Source: Ianthella basta
Lineage: Eukaryota; Porifera; Demospongiae; Verongiida; Ianthellidae
Direction of reading: 5' to 3'
Assembly (NCBI GenBank): GCA_964019415.1
Contig: OZ025869.1
Coordinates: 15,214,459 to 15,278,458, forward strand
Length of the DNA stretch: 64,000 nucleotides
Shown one piece after another: positions 11,001-32,836 of the stretch. The translations under genes and the position numbers were made by a program. Every line of letters starts with the position of its first letter. Positions within the stretch are counted from its first letter, which is position 1. The notes under the pieces are model-generated. The model was not told the origin of the DNA. It was given only the letters and a program-made list of their open reading frames with translations, and did no database searches.

Positions 11001-13716
11001 TGTACATCAGTGTATAGAGGTCCCACTGTATGCGTGTGTACATCAGTGTATAGAGGTCCCTCTGTATACTTGTGTACATCAGTGTATAGAGGTCCCACTG
11101 TATGCGTGTGTACATCAGTGTATAGAGGTCCCTCTGTATACTTGTGTACATCAGTGTATAGAGGTCCCACTGTATACTTGTGTACATCAGTGTATAGAGG
11201 TCCCTCTGTATACTTGTGTACATCAGTGTATAGAGGTCCCTCTGTATACTTGTGTACATCAGTGTATAGAGGTCCCACTGTATGCATGTGTACATCAGTT
11301 TATAGAGGTCCCTCTGTATACTTGTGTACATCAGTGTATAGAGGTCCCACTGTATGCATGTGTACATCAGTGTATAGAGGTCCCACTGTATGCGTGTGTA
11401 CATCAGTGTATAGAGGTCCCACTGTATGCGTGTGTACATCAGTGTATAGAGGTCCCACTGTATGCGTGTGTACAACAGTGTATAGAGGTCCCACTGTATG
11501 CATGTGTACATCAGTGTATAGAGGTCCCACTGTATGCATGTGTACATCAGTGTATAGAGGTCCCACTGTATGCATGTGTACATCAGTGTATAGAGGTCCC
11601 ACTGTATGCATGCGTACATCAGTGTATAGAGGTCCCACTGTATGCATGCGTACATCAGTGTATAGAGGTCCCACTGTATGCATGTGTACATCAGTGTATA
11701 GAGGTCCCACTGTATGCATGTGTACATCAGTGTATAGAGGTCCCACTGTATACATGTGTACATCAGTGTATAGAGGTCCCACTGTATGCATGTGTACATC
11801 AGTGTATAGAGGTCCCACTGTATACATGTGTACATCAGTGTATAGAGGTCCCACTGTATGCGTGTGTACATCAGTGTATAGAGGTCCCACTGTATGCGTG
11901 TGTACATCAGTGTATAGAGGTCCCACTGTATGCGTGTGTACATCAGTGTATAGAGGTCCCACTGTATGCATGTGTACATCAGTGTATAGAGGTCCCACTG
12001 TATGCGTGTGTACATCAGTGTATAGAGGTCCCGCTGTATGCGTGTGTACAACAGTGTATAGAGGTCCCACTGCATGCATGTGTACAACAGTGTATAGAGG
12101 TCCCACTGTATGCGTGTGTACATCAGTGTATAGAGGTCCCACTGTATGCGTGTGTACATCAGTGTATAGAGGTCCCACTGTATGTATGTGTACATTAGTG
12201 TATAGAGGTCCCACTGTATGCATGTGTACATCAGTGTATAGAGGTCCCACTGTATGCGTGTGTACATCAGTGTATAGAGGTCCAACTGTATGCGTGTGTA
12301 CAACAGTGTATAGAGGTCCCACTGTATGTATGTGTACATTAGTGTATAGAGGTCCCACTGTATGCATGTGTACATCAGTGTATAGAGGTCCCACTGTATG
12401 CATGTGTACATCAGTGTATAGAGGTCCCACTGTATGTATGTGTACATCAGTGTATAGAGGTCCCACTGTATGCGTGTGTACGTCAGTGTATAGAGGTCCC
12501 ACTGTATGCATGTGTACATCAGTGTATAGAGGTCCCACTGTATGCGTGTGTACATCAGTGTATAGAGGTCCAACTGTATGCGTGTGTACATCAGTGTATA
12601 GAGGTCCCACTGTATGCATGTGTACATCAGTGTATAGAGGTCCCACTGTATACATGTGTACATCAGTGTATAGAGGACCCACTGTATGCGTGTGTACATC
12701 AGTGTATAGAGGTCCCACTGTATGCATGTGTACATCAGTGTATAGAGGTCCCACTGTATGCGTGTGTACATCAGTGTATAGAGGTCCCACTGTATGCGTG
12801 CGTACATCAGTGTATAGAGGTCCCACTGTATGCGTGTGTATATCAGTGTATAGAGGTCCCACTGTATGCGTGTGTACGTCAGTGTATAGAGGTCCCACTG
12901 TATGTATGTGTACATCAGTGTATAGAGGTCCCACTGTATGCGTGTGTACGTCAGTGTATAGAGGTCCCACTGTATGCATGCGTACATCAGTGTATAGAGG
13001 TCCCACTGTATGTGTGTGTACATCAGTGTATAGAGGTCCCACTGTATGCGTGTGTACGTCAGTGTATAGAGGTCCCACTGTATGCATGTGTACATCAGTG
13101 TATAGAGGTCCCACTGTATGCGTGTGTACATCAGTGTATAGAGGTCCCACTGTATGCGTGTGTACATTAGTGTATAGAGGTCCCACTGTATGCATGTGTA
13201 CATTAGTGTATAGAGGTCCCACTGTATGCATGTGTACATCAGTGTATAGAGGTCCCACTGTATGCATGTGTACATCAGTGTATAGAGGTCCCACTGTATA
13301 CATGTGTACATCAGTGTATAGAGGTCCCACTGTATGCATGTGTACATCAGTGTATAGAGGTCCCACTGTATGCATGTGTACATCAGTGTATAGAGGTCCC
13401 ACTGTATGCGTGTGTACGTCAGTGTATAGAGGTCCCACTGTATGCATGCGTACATCAGTGTATAGAGGTCCCACTGTATGCGTGTGTACATCAGTGTATA
13501 GAGGTCCCACTGTATACATGTGTACATCAGTGTATAGAGGTCCCACTGTATGCGTGTGTACATCAGTGTATAGAGGTCCCACTGTATGCATGTGCACATC
13601 AGTGTATAGAGGTCCCACTGTATGCATGTGTACATCAGTGTATAGAGGTCCCACTGTATGCGTGTGTACATCAGTGTATAGAGGTCCCACTGTATGCGTG
13701 TGTATATCAGTGTATA
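5057..13716. repeat. 36-bp minisatellite, about 240 copies (8.7 kb)
   Basis: Tandem monomers of 36 bp, core TATAGAGGTCCCACTGTATG followed by CGTGTGTACATCAGTG. Most copies differ by a few substitutions. The unit is a multiple of three and has no stop in several frames, so very long frames appear on both strands with 12-residue periods (for example CTSVYRGPTVCV and VHTHTVGPLYTD). These are side effects, not proteins. Indels occur only near the left end (about 5185, and 26-bp monomers near 6203 and 6517). From about 6550 to 13716 roughly 199 monomers stay in exact register. A variant reading CCCTCTGTATACTTGTG sits at the left edge and in a cluster at 11040-11340. Neither of the other units carries this array. 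Confidence 0.97.
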
Positions 13717-14460
13717 CCAATCACACTACAGCAGTGGCTCACTGGACACAACATCATCAAACAAAGTTGGTTGGGTCAACAAAACACCTCACATACTGAG
13801 CTGCTGTCTTGGGAAATGGCAGTGTGTGTGTATGTGTGTGTGTGTGTGTATGAGAGAGAGTGTGTGTGCATGGAGAGAGTGGAGGTGATGGTTTAGAGAA
13901 AAAGGCTTTGTTGGCTGAGTCATTTGGAAAGGATGGAGAACTCTCAGCTCCCAAGTGTCTTCTTGTGTGTCAACCAGCCAGTGGCAAGTGGTCAGTGGGT
14001 GTTCTGACCACTTGACCTGCGTGGTGATGAGTGATTTGAAAAAATATGGCCTATTGACTGACTGGAGGGAGGTGGCACAGGACAGGGTTGCATGGAGAGG
14101 TGTACCGAAGATGACTACAGGAAGATTGAATGATCAGGTGAAAGCCTCCAAGAAAGAAAGGAAGGATTAGCAGAAGAGGAGAAGAGAAGAAGGCAACCAA
14201 TCAGTAGCAACCAAATTGAGTAGCAAGCAACCCAGCTGTAAATTCGTTGGCCAGACTAAAGTTGGTCTGGTCAACTACACATGACAAAAACATGGCAGCA
14301 CAGCCCATTCTCAGCGCTAGTGCATGTTCTGTGCCAACCCCTTTCACAAGTGGCTCACCATACACACGAGGTATTGCCCAGCCATCGTACATCATACATC
14401 AAGTTGTCACACTTGGCCTGTATCACTCAGTGAGCGAGTGCAGAGAAGTAGGAAGAAGGA

Positions 14461-14462
<2 letters not shown>

Positions 14463-14543
<81 letters not shown>
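14463..14543. repeat. (GT)n microsatellite upstream of NLR1
   Basis: About 40 GT units with two CG interruptions at the right end. Confidence 0.95.
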
Positions 14544-14546
<3 letters not shown>

Positions 14547-14722
14547 GCGTGTGTGTCCTTACCATTCTAGTATGGCTTGCCCATCTTGTGCATAGTTTTT
14601 CTGAGAGAGCTCAGCAACTGAGACAACTCAAAAGGACAATGTAAACAAACTTCACTGGAACTACACTCAACACTGGAACAGCAGTCGACTGTCAACCTTC
14701 GCCTGTCTACTGAGTTGGCTAC

Positions 14723-14750
14723 ATCACGTGATCACTGACACATGACGTCA
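14723..14750 (+). promoter_or_regulatory. Candidate NLR1 promoter boxes: TCACGTGA and TGACGTCA
   Basis: Palindromic TCACGTGA (14724-14731) and a perfect cAMP-response-type palindrome TGACGTCA (14743-14750) lie 26-53 bp before the ATG. TCACGTGATC also occurs upstream of NLR2 (36337) and NLR3 (61296). TCACGTGA is the preferred site of MITF/TFE-type bHLH-ZIP factors and TGACGTCA that of CREB/ATF. A regulatory role is inferred from position and sharing. Confidence 0.45.
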
Positions 14751-14776
14751 TATGGGAGAAGCCCCTCTATCAAGTC

Positions 14777-24434
<9,658 letters not shown>

Positions 24435-24732
24435 ACATTAATTAAGTACGTACAACATTCATTATATGTACAGTACTAATTGAATTCATGACGTATATTG
24501 TGTAGATTGTATAATTATGAAATCATGTGACATTGTCTTAATCAATTAACTTGCGTGGGCAGTTGATGACCTTGCATGCTGTCTATATGCCCTTCCATGT
24601 ACAATGTACTATTGTATACGTAATCATTTGACTGGTTCAGGTTGCCATGGTGATGAAGAGGGGTACTTGTTTGGTTGCTCCGTGATGGACTGGTTCAGCT
24701 TCAAATAGGTTGAGGGAGCGGTCCAGGTTTGA
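24435..24732. other. Shortened convergent spacer, unit 2
   Basis: The equivalent of 306-1035, but most of it is deleted. Fragments of the kinase 3' end (GGTTGCCATGGTGATGAAGA) are fused near 24640, so the natural kinase C terminus of copy 2 is partly lost. Confidence 0.6.
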
Positions 24733-26509
24733 TCATGGAGAAGGTCTTGAGGTAGCTGTTGGAGAGTGGGGAGAGCTGGATTGAAAATACCTTTGAGAGG
24801 CAGTGTGGGCCGTGGTGGAGGAGGGAGGCTGCTTTACTTCAGTTGGGAAGTGGGAGAGGCCAAAAGGGTCTTCCTGTTTCACTGTCTTCTTAATCACTTT
24901 AGCGTAGACTGGCTCAGACTTGTTGGTGGTGCCGCTTGAGTCAGGGGATTGACCTTTGACCTCTGACCTCTGCTCCACAAATGGAGCCAGTCCAAATGAG
25001 TCTGCTCTCTGGTGTCGTGAAGCTGGTTGGGATGTTTCGGGAAGGGCAGTGTCCTCATTCTCATTTTCAGACTGGGAAGGGGGACGAGGATGCGATGAAG
25101 TAGGAGCTGTGTGTACAAAGCGAGGGGCACCAAATGGATCAGGACTGCACACAGGGAGATTCCCTTGACTTGCTGCCAGAATGACATCACTCGTCACCTC
25201 ACTGGATACGACTGATGTAGCCTGTCTGGAGGAGAAAGAGTCTTCAAACCCTCCCCTAGTGTGTGGAGCGTGGGGCTTTGTTTGGGGCTCTGTGGTTGCC
25301 ATGGAGTCACCGGGTTCCTCAGAAGCAATGAAGAAATCATCAAACTCTTGGTCTGCAAAGCCAGGAGGAGGGGGTGGGAAGTTTGAGGGATTATCTGCTA
25401 GTGGGAGATTTCCCCCGCGTTCAGGTGGTGGTGATGGAGGTGCTCTTGGATCAAAGTCCTCGTCATCTGACCTCTGCCGCATTTGATTGGCTGGGACCTT
25501 TGAAGTGGTAAAGGGTTCTGCTCCAAAGACATCCTGAGATCCATTTGCAGCTTTTCTTTGAGCAACTTCAGACTGTGTTCTGCTAACAAGCTGGTGGGTC
25601 CTCACTGTTTCACGTCGCTGTTTGCTCACTTCATCTTCAGTCTGTGGTTTAGGTTGGTCATTGAGACTTGGTCGTCTTGGAGATCGGCCACGGCGGGGGA
25701 GTACAGGGGAAAGTCCCGTCTTGGGTCTGTCCCTTCCAACAATGGAGATCTCCACCACAGTAGGAGCTAGTAACCTGAGGGGAGGGAGGGGGGAGGCAGG
25801 GGGAGGGGAATGGAGGGAGGGAGCTCAGTGCATGATACTATTTACTGTTGGCAGACAAGAAGCCTTTGCAGGCTCCGACGTTGATTCCTTCGCTGTCTAA
25901 AGTCAACATTAGCATGAAATAAGATATGCAGGTCTGCAAAACATAAATCTCCATTTTTACTCAGGTGTGACCAACTTGTCATATTGACATTCATGACAAG
26001 CAACGCAACCATTACAATGTCATTTCCAACATAGTGAACACAGTCTGAATCATTTGTGAGTCCAGCTTCATTCAAAGAATTGTTTACACAACACCGGTAC
26101 CAGTAACACCAAACATAAGACATTACATGAGAGCCAATAGCAGACTAGTCACTACACATGTGCAGAGAAGTGGAGACACTCACTTCTTCTTGGTAGGAGC
26201 AGCTGTTTGCTTTGACTCTGTTTCTGTTGGAGGGAGAGGCAACTGTGAGGGGATGGGAGAGTGCTGGAGGAGGGGAGGGGAGGGAGGGGAGGTGAAAGGG
26301 GAGTGGTACATATATATACACACACACACTGTGAATTGACTGAATCCATTTACAAAGATGTTGGGTACAGGGTTCCTCTCTCCTTTCATTGCAAACACCA
26401 CATGAGCAACTTGAAAGATGTCCGGTCTCTTCTTTGGGTCCACCTCCAGCGTGTACTCTGGGAGGGGAGGAGGAAGTGGTGGGGACTGGTAGGAACATGG
26501 GAATGGACA

Positions 26510-26693
<184 letters not shown>

Positions 26694-26796
26694 TGCCCCA
26701 GGTTCGGTTGCCCCAAGTTCGGCGTAAAGCGGAAGTGCAGTCACATGTCTTGGTGTTATTAAAGGGGGTGATCAGGTGATTTTTGCACTTGTTATC

Positions 26797-28531
26797 ATGG
26801 ACGACGATGTGGGGGAAGAAGTGTTCAGCCCTTGCATAGCATTCTGGGAGAGTTACGTGAAGCTCAAGCTTGAAATGGGTTTTGCAAGTAGGAATAGTAT
26901 CTCTATAACCAGATCAGAGCTGCAGAAGGTTTTCAATTACCTTAAAGATCCGTCACCGGAGAATGCAGTCTGTGCAGTAACCAAACGCAAAATTCCATGG
27001 TTGGACAAACTAAGGAAAGGAGAAGTGTTTTGTTTACAAGGTGACACTGTTCAACGCCGACAAGCTGATGGGTTATTTGTTGCAGTGATACCTTTGGAGG
27101 AGTTTTTCACTGTGATAGAGCGCTTATGTGGCAATGGACCTGGGGCTAGCCATCACGGCTGTGACAAAACCTTCAAAAACATCAAGGAATACTACAGTGG
27201 AATTCCCAGGGATGCTGTGCAGATGTTTACCAATCTTTGTTTACGTTGTAATTTGATTGTAAAGCCTCAGAAGGTGAAAGCGCCTTTGAGACCTATACTT
27301 TCCAAGCACTTCTTACAACGCCTGCAAATGGATTTGGTCAATATGTCAGAAGTAAAAGAGAGAGGATTCAGCTATTTTGGTCATGTGGTGGATCATTTCA
27401 CCAAGTTCCACATCATTTTTACACTCGCAACTAAAAGTGCTGAGGAATTTGCAGCTGCTTTCCAAGAGAGAGTGCTGGCCTACTTCGGACCACCTGTTGT
27501 ATTGCAGTCAGATAATGGGGGAGAGTTTAGAAATCACATTTTGCCCCCTATTGTAAAGAAGTGGTGTAGGACAGGAGATACTGTTCTTCTAGAAACTGAT
27601 ATCATTCATGGAAGGCCGCGCCACCCTCAGTCACAGGGTTGTGTGGAACAAGGCAATAAAGTCATCAAGAAACAGTTAGGTTTAATGAGTCAACATGTGG
27701 ATATGCGAGGTTGGACGACTAATCTGCCTTTAGTGATGTGGAGGCTAAATACTACTGTTTCAGAGACCACTGGATGTTCGCCCTTCAGATTAGTCTTCGG
27801 TATGACGCCTCCCACATGCCCGCTTGGAGAAGCACCTGAAGTATTGACCAGATCGCTACCGAAGCCTTTGCCAGAGGAAATTGAAGCTATAGAAGACAGA
27901 CAAAAAGAGGAAATGCACCAAAGCCCCTACAATAGATTGAGTACAATTGCTAAGAGAAAAGCAGACAGGAGCGCATCAGAGAAGGAGAAGTTGTTTTTTT
28001 ACTGTCAATTACGTCACTATACTCATTCCTCCCGATGATAGGCATGGTGTGATTTCAAGATTGCCTGGCATTATTGTTGATAATCAACAGAACAATACCC
28101 AATATACTGTTCGTACCAAGTTTGGGGTTATCAAGCCCTCTCTGTCCTCTGGTCAGCTGGAAAAATATTCTGGATATTTCGGGGGATTAAAGGTGAACAG
28201 CTGGGAATATTGTCCCTTCATCACGTTAAGCTCGCCATCCAGGTTGTTTTCCTCATACAATGTATCTGCAGACATACATGATGGTGGCGATGATAGTGAT
28301 GCTGAGTCTCCGCCGGAGAAGATAGCTAAAGTACAAAGAGTTTGCAGTTTTGCAGATGTAAAGGCAAATGTGAAGCTAGATGTTCCTGTAACAAGTTCAG
28401 TGTTCCTTGTAAAAGACAATGTAAATGTGATTGCACTCTTGATTTGTGATGCTAAGTATAGGGACATTGAACATGGAAATTTATTCAGTATTCCTTGTAA
28501 ATGTAAATGTGATTGCACTCTTGATTTGTGA
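26797..28531 (+). pseudogene. Ginger/KRBA2-like DDE integrase (unit 2 copy, broken)
   Basis: Counterpart of the unit 3 integrase (52364-54013). It keeps the HHCC-type zinc-binding region, the rve catalytic core (RLQMDLVNM, VLQSDNGGEF, GCVEQGNKV) and Cys-rich remnants at the C-terminal end. It looks broken near its C-terminal part. It would catalyse strand transfer of the TIR element in the nucleus. Confidence 0.75.
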
Positions 28532-29149
28532 ATGTAACAATTATTAATGATGAAGTCATGCATTTGTTTGGTGCCGTTGTCTAGCAACAAGCTTGCGTCA
28601 GAGGTTGTTAGGGATACCTTTCGTGCGTCAGAGACGTTGCTGTGGTTTGATTTTTGCGTCAGAGAAGTTGCTATGGTGAGATTGCTGCGCCAAAGAGGTG
28701 GTTACTATGGTTATAACTGTTACCATAGAGATTAGAATCCTCTCTTTTCCATTGGCTGTAACAAATGTATCAAAGGATTCCATTGGTTGCTTGCTTTTTC
28801 GTCATGATTGTCTTCCTTTTAAGTGGCTGTTTGTCCTCAACAAGATTAGTTGCACCAAGAGTTGATGTACACTGTCATTCTGACCAGGAGGTGAGGCAAC
28901 AATTTCTCTTGTAATACGTACTTGCGTACTGCGACAAAGTCATGCTGGAGCTGCAAGGTTAGTGAGGAAGCGAGGGCAAATGAGATCCTCCATTTCCTCG
29001 TCAGTTAGCATTCTAAACCACTTCTTAATCTAGAACATTGTCTTCTTTACCAACTTTCTTCCAAGCACTGACTTATCAAGACAGATAAAGGCAGCTACAT
29101 TTCCATTCTCCACACATTGCAAATTCATCGTCAAGGAAGTCCTACTGCT

Positions 29150-32100
29150 GGCAATCTTCAACATCCATAGCTGAGCTCAAGATGCACTTTCTGTATGGGC
29201 CCTTCAACTTGTTCAGGACAACCCTCTCTTCCAGTTCTAGGATCACCCATGATCAACTGCTTCTGTCTCAATCTTCTCAAGTTTGTCGCTGCACACCCAC
29301 GAGGAATTGTCCAACATTTGACTTCCACCATCCAGTGAAGGACGCAACATAATAACTGCAGTCTCTTTACCTGTCTGCTTAAATACGCCACTCCTTTAGT
29401 ACCAAATGTGGTCTGAAAGCTTTGTGCGCACACCTTAGATTTTCTGACAATGGTTGTTTTTTGCTACAGTGGGAGCCAGCGGAGGGCTGCCCCAAGACAA
29501 AATTTGCAGAAAAAAAGGCTGCAGGCCTGCCTCGGAATACCTAACTCAACTGTCCTTTTAAGCAAGCAAAATGGGGCTGCAAGCCTGTCTCTAAATACTC
29601 CACTTCCTTAATATTTTTCATAAATATAAATGGCTGTTTGAAACTCAAGTGCGCTTTGTAGAGTAGTAAACACTGCCTTTCTCGCTGGAGGGAAATCTCC
29701 AAAATCAAATGGAGAATCGGACTCTACAAAAATCAGAAAGATACATCAAAGATGGCATCATTTGCTCGCTGTAGTCATCTAACAAAATAACTTCATAATT
29801 CATTAGTACTACAATGTTCATAATTCATTAGTACTACAATGTTCATTTCCTGCTGTGAAGGACCTCTAGAAGTCAGGTCCAAGCATGTTGTGACTGTTGA
29901 GCTGTACTATGACTGCAACAGTCAGGGTTATCAGCTTGCAACTCACCTTGCATCACCTGGTCTTCTGCTACCTTCATTGGGAACAGTAGAGTTGATGAAG
30001 ATGGGCTAGTTTGTACAGTTGAACAGGCTCAGTAGTGACTCCTGGTCTGTTGTCATCATGTTCAACACCTTCATAGAAATGATCAGGATGAAGATCATGT
30101 AAATTTTATATAATTCCTTGCTGGACTGTAACCTTGAAGTCTTCCACAGCCCGTTTGTGCTGTTGTGTCTTCCACAAACTATTTTGCAGGGGACAGCACT
30201 TTCGCAGCACCTTTCATATTCTGTCCAGTTGCCGATGCAGTTTCATGACTTCATAGGCTGTCATTTCTTATTATTGGCCTTACACATTGCTCCTGCATCT
30301 TCACCGTGACCACAGTTTGTGTGTACATCCATTGGAACACCCCTCAATGTAAGTTGTGTTGACGGGAACGAACCTGGCTGGGTTTGAGACCCCAAATTTT
30401 TCTGCACCTCTTCGTGTTAGCCTTGCCGTCTAACGCATTCTTTTGCAAATTGTTTGCAGCAGGAAAGTTCACATTTTGCACTGCCACATGAAATGGAATT
30501 TCTTCTAAAAGCTTTCATTTGCTTTTCTGCGATGACATTGGCTTGCGCTTTGGGTCTGGGCTACTGTGTCTCTTAACTCGCTGGCTCCTTGTGAGGTGCC
30601 ATTTGTAGATCTTCCAGCATCGTTGCTTCTGCGAAGGGTGGTCAATGAAATGCCTCTTAGCCTTTTCTCCATGTCTTGTTGAGCATGGCTTTTGTATTTT
30701 GGGCAAAAGCTTCTTGTAGGTGGCTTCCACACATGTTTGTGGTTTTGCGCGCAATGAATATTTGAGGGGTTGCGCAATGAAAAATAATGACCTCTGTCCC
30801 CCCTTTATAATATTATGGGGGGACAGGTGGAAATGGGGACAATATGTTAAGTATAGGGAAAAATGAAAGTCTTATTTTTCAGTCTAATTGTAAAATATGT
30901 CTTTAGATAACGCATTTGGACCACTTGATTATGCAAATTAGGTGCAGTGCTAGTGAAGCCCCAGTACAGTCAGGGTTACAGTGACACTGTGCCATGTGCA
31001 GGCGTCCCAGCTTCGTAACTCTCTAGAAAGCTTTCTAGTGTAGTTGCATTTTGCTTGAAACAATGTGAAGATGAAGTGTTCTTTGTCAATGCGGTACATA
31101 GCCCATTCATAACAAACCCAGTGCATGTCATCCCAGAAAGATGCATCATAGAGAATGTGTAACTGCATATATATGTCATGCACTAGCTGACGGCACCTCG
31201 CAACCAAATGCAGGAACCACCACTAGTTTGGAGCATGTTGCCACTTGGACCAGGACGGATGATGACCAGTTGGTGTACCTTTGATTCATTGTGTTTCCAG
31301 ACTTGTATCCAGCAAGATTGTTCCGCCTGGGCTTGATCCTCATAGGGGGTGTGTCTCTCTAGAGGCTTCAGCATCAGTTTTCATCCTACATGTTTCTTCC
31401 AGCTGATTCATCCCCTCAATCCACTTTCCACTGGAGAACAACACTGGGATCGGCTGATTGATATTGTCCCATTCTTCCTGCGCCTCAGGCTTAGCTACTG
31501 TGAAATCTGTGTTGACATGATTGGCCTTTCTTTCTTCCCTTTTGCCTTACTTGTGAGCTTGTGGGGGACAACTGGGGTCATTTGCCGTTTCGTAGAATTG
31601 GACAATTTCACATGAAACCAAAGAAATAACTCAAGTAACTAGCCATTAACGGCAGCTTATTGTGTGTGTGTGTGTGTTGCTGTGAATCCGTCAAGTGGAA
31701 AAGAGGTTGATCGGTCAGTGGGTGGAGTCTGAAGGCAGCCGTGCCTGTATGAGCATGCTTTGACTTCCATCATCCAGTGGGAGACACTCCAGTTAAGGTC
31801 CTTCTGGAGTCCTTAAGTGCAGCTGGTCTCTTTTTTCAGACGAAAATTTGACAATATGTATGCTCGGAAGTAGCTGCGAGTTGCAAGCTAGCTGTTCTGT
31901 GGGTAGATTCCTCCATTCTGGAGCTGTTGCAACATCACTGGAAGGGGTAGGATGTGCAGCAGTTTTCTTGCTTTTCCTCACTCCGCCTTCAAGGCCTGCT
32001 TATTTTATACACAAAGGTTTTGTTGAAGGGCATACACGCTCACACCAAAGGCATCTAGTTCGTGCATCGATTTAGATTTTAAACGGAACTTGCCTCCGCC

Positions 32101-32370
32101 TCTTCGTTTAGGCTCTGGAGTACTAGGACCATCGTTCTCAAGTTCCTCACGTCTCGCTGCAGCTTCCGATTCTTCTTCCTCACGCTGCTGCTCAGCGTAG
32201 CTTGATTCCTGGGCCTCGACATCGTCAAGGTGCTGGGCAAGTAACCTGGCGGAAAGTGACATGAACTTCTTTCTTTTTTCAACTCATCTCTCTCGAAACA
32301 CATCTCAGTCAGGCCTGTAATGTTCTCACTCTCTTTGTAAACCGATCCTGAAAATGCCATCAAACAACAG
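29150..32370 (-). other. Minus-strand coding-like region of the TIR element, unrecognised
   Basis: Several minus-strand stretches of 60-95 codons, conserved with unit 3, look like exons or a decayed gene. Examples are a segment at 31207-30950 containing DASFWDDMHWVCYEWAMY, one near 30754-30515 rich in Lys/Arg (KPQTCVEATYKKLLPKIQ), and 32262-32005 with an acidic, Glu-rich helix (QQREEEESEAAARREEL) and a basic patch (PKRRGGGKFRLKSKS). I cannot join them into a gene or name a family. Confidence 0.35.
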
Positions 32371-32836
32371 GGGTTGAAGAGAGACCTCTAATTTGTGGGC
32401 CAACACCAGACAAGGAATTCTGCAATGTCATATTCTTAAGCATGGTTGTAATGTATACTAGGGCTGAGTTGCAATGGTAATCAATGTTAATAATCATTTG
32501 TTTCTTAGTTTCTTCCCATTAGGGCTGAGGCATATAAAGCAGTTGGCTTCCTTTGGGCCTCTTGGCCCACCTATCATTGCGGAGGCTGTGCGCACCTACA
32601 AAAAGGGGCGCCTTCCTCTGTTTTGAAAGGTGGTAGCTGAGAAAGTACTACAAGTTACAGTCAGACTTGGCAGAAGATATATATATATATCCATCCATTT
32701 TGTTTCTATACTTGGTTACAGTAACACACACAATAAATATGGGTGGGGAATGAATTATCACGTGCAATAAACCACATGACAGCCATGAGTTGGGATAAAA
32801 GAGATCTGTTTTGAAAGAACCAGCTGAGAAAAGAAG

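Larger units (their letters stand above)
13717..14776. other. 5' flank of NLR1
   Basis: Unique sequence between the satellite and the NLR1 start codon. It contains short TG runs near 13826-13870, a long (GT)n at 14463-14543 and a promoter-like stretch at 14723-14750. The part near 14545-14600 (GTGTGTCCTTACCATT) resembles 36190-36240 upstream of NLR2. The membrane-helix and 2A exons found upstream of NLR2 are absent here. Confidence 0.6.

Noticed and set aside
5057-13716. CRISPR-like array
   Set aside because: Monomers are contiguous with no unique spacers, and the genome is eukaryotic.
5161-13799. Very long open frames (up to 2431 codons) over the minisatellite on both strands
   Set aside because: They exist because the 36-bp unit is divisible by three and lacks stops in several frames. 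Three or more frames are open at once, there is no codon bias and no non-repeat domain.
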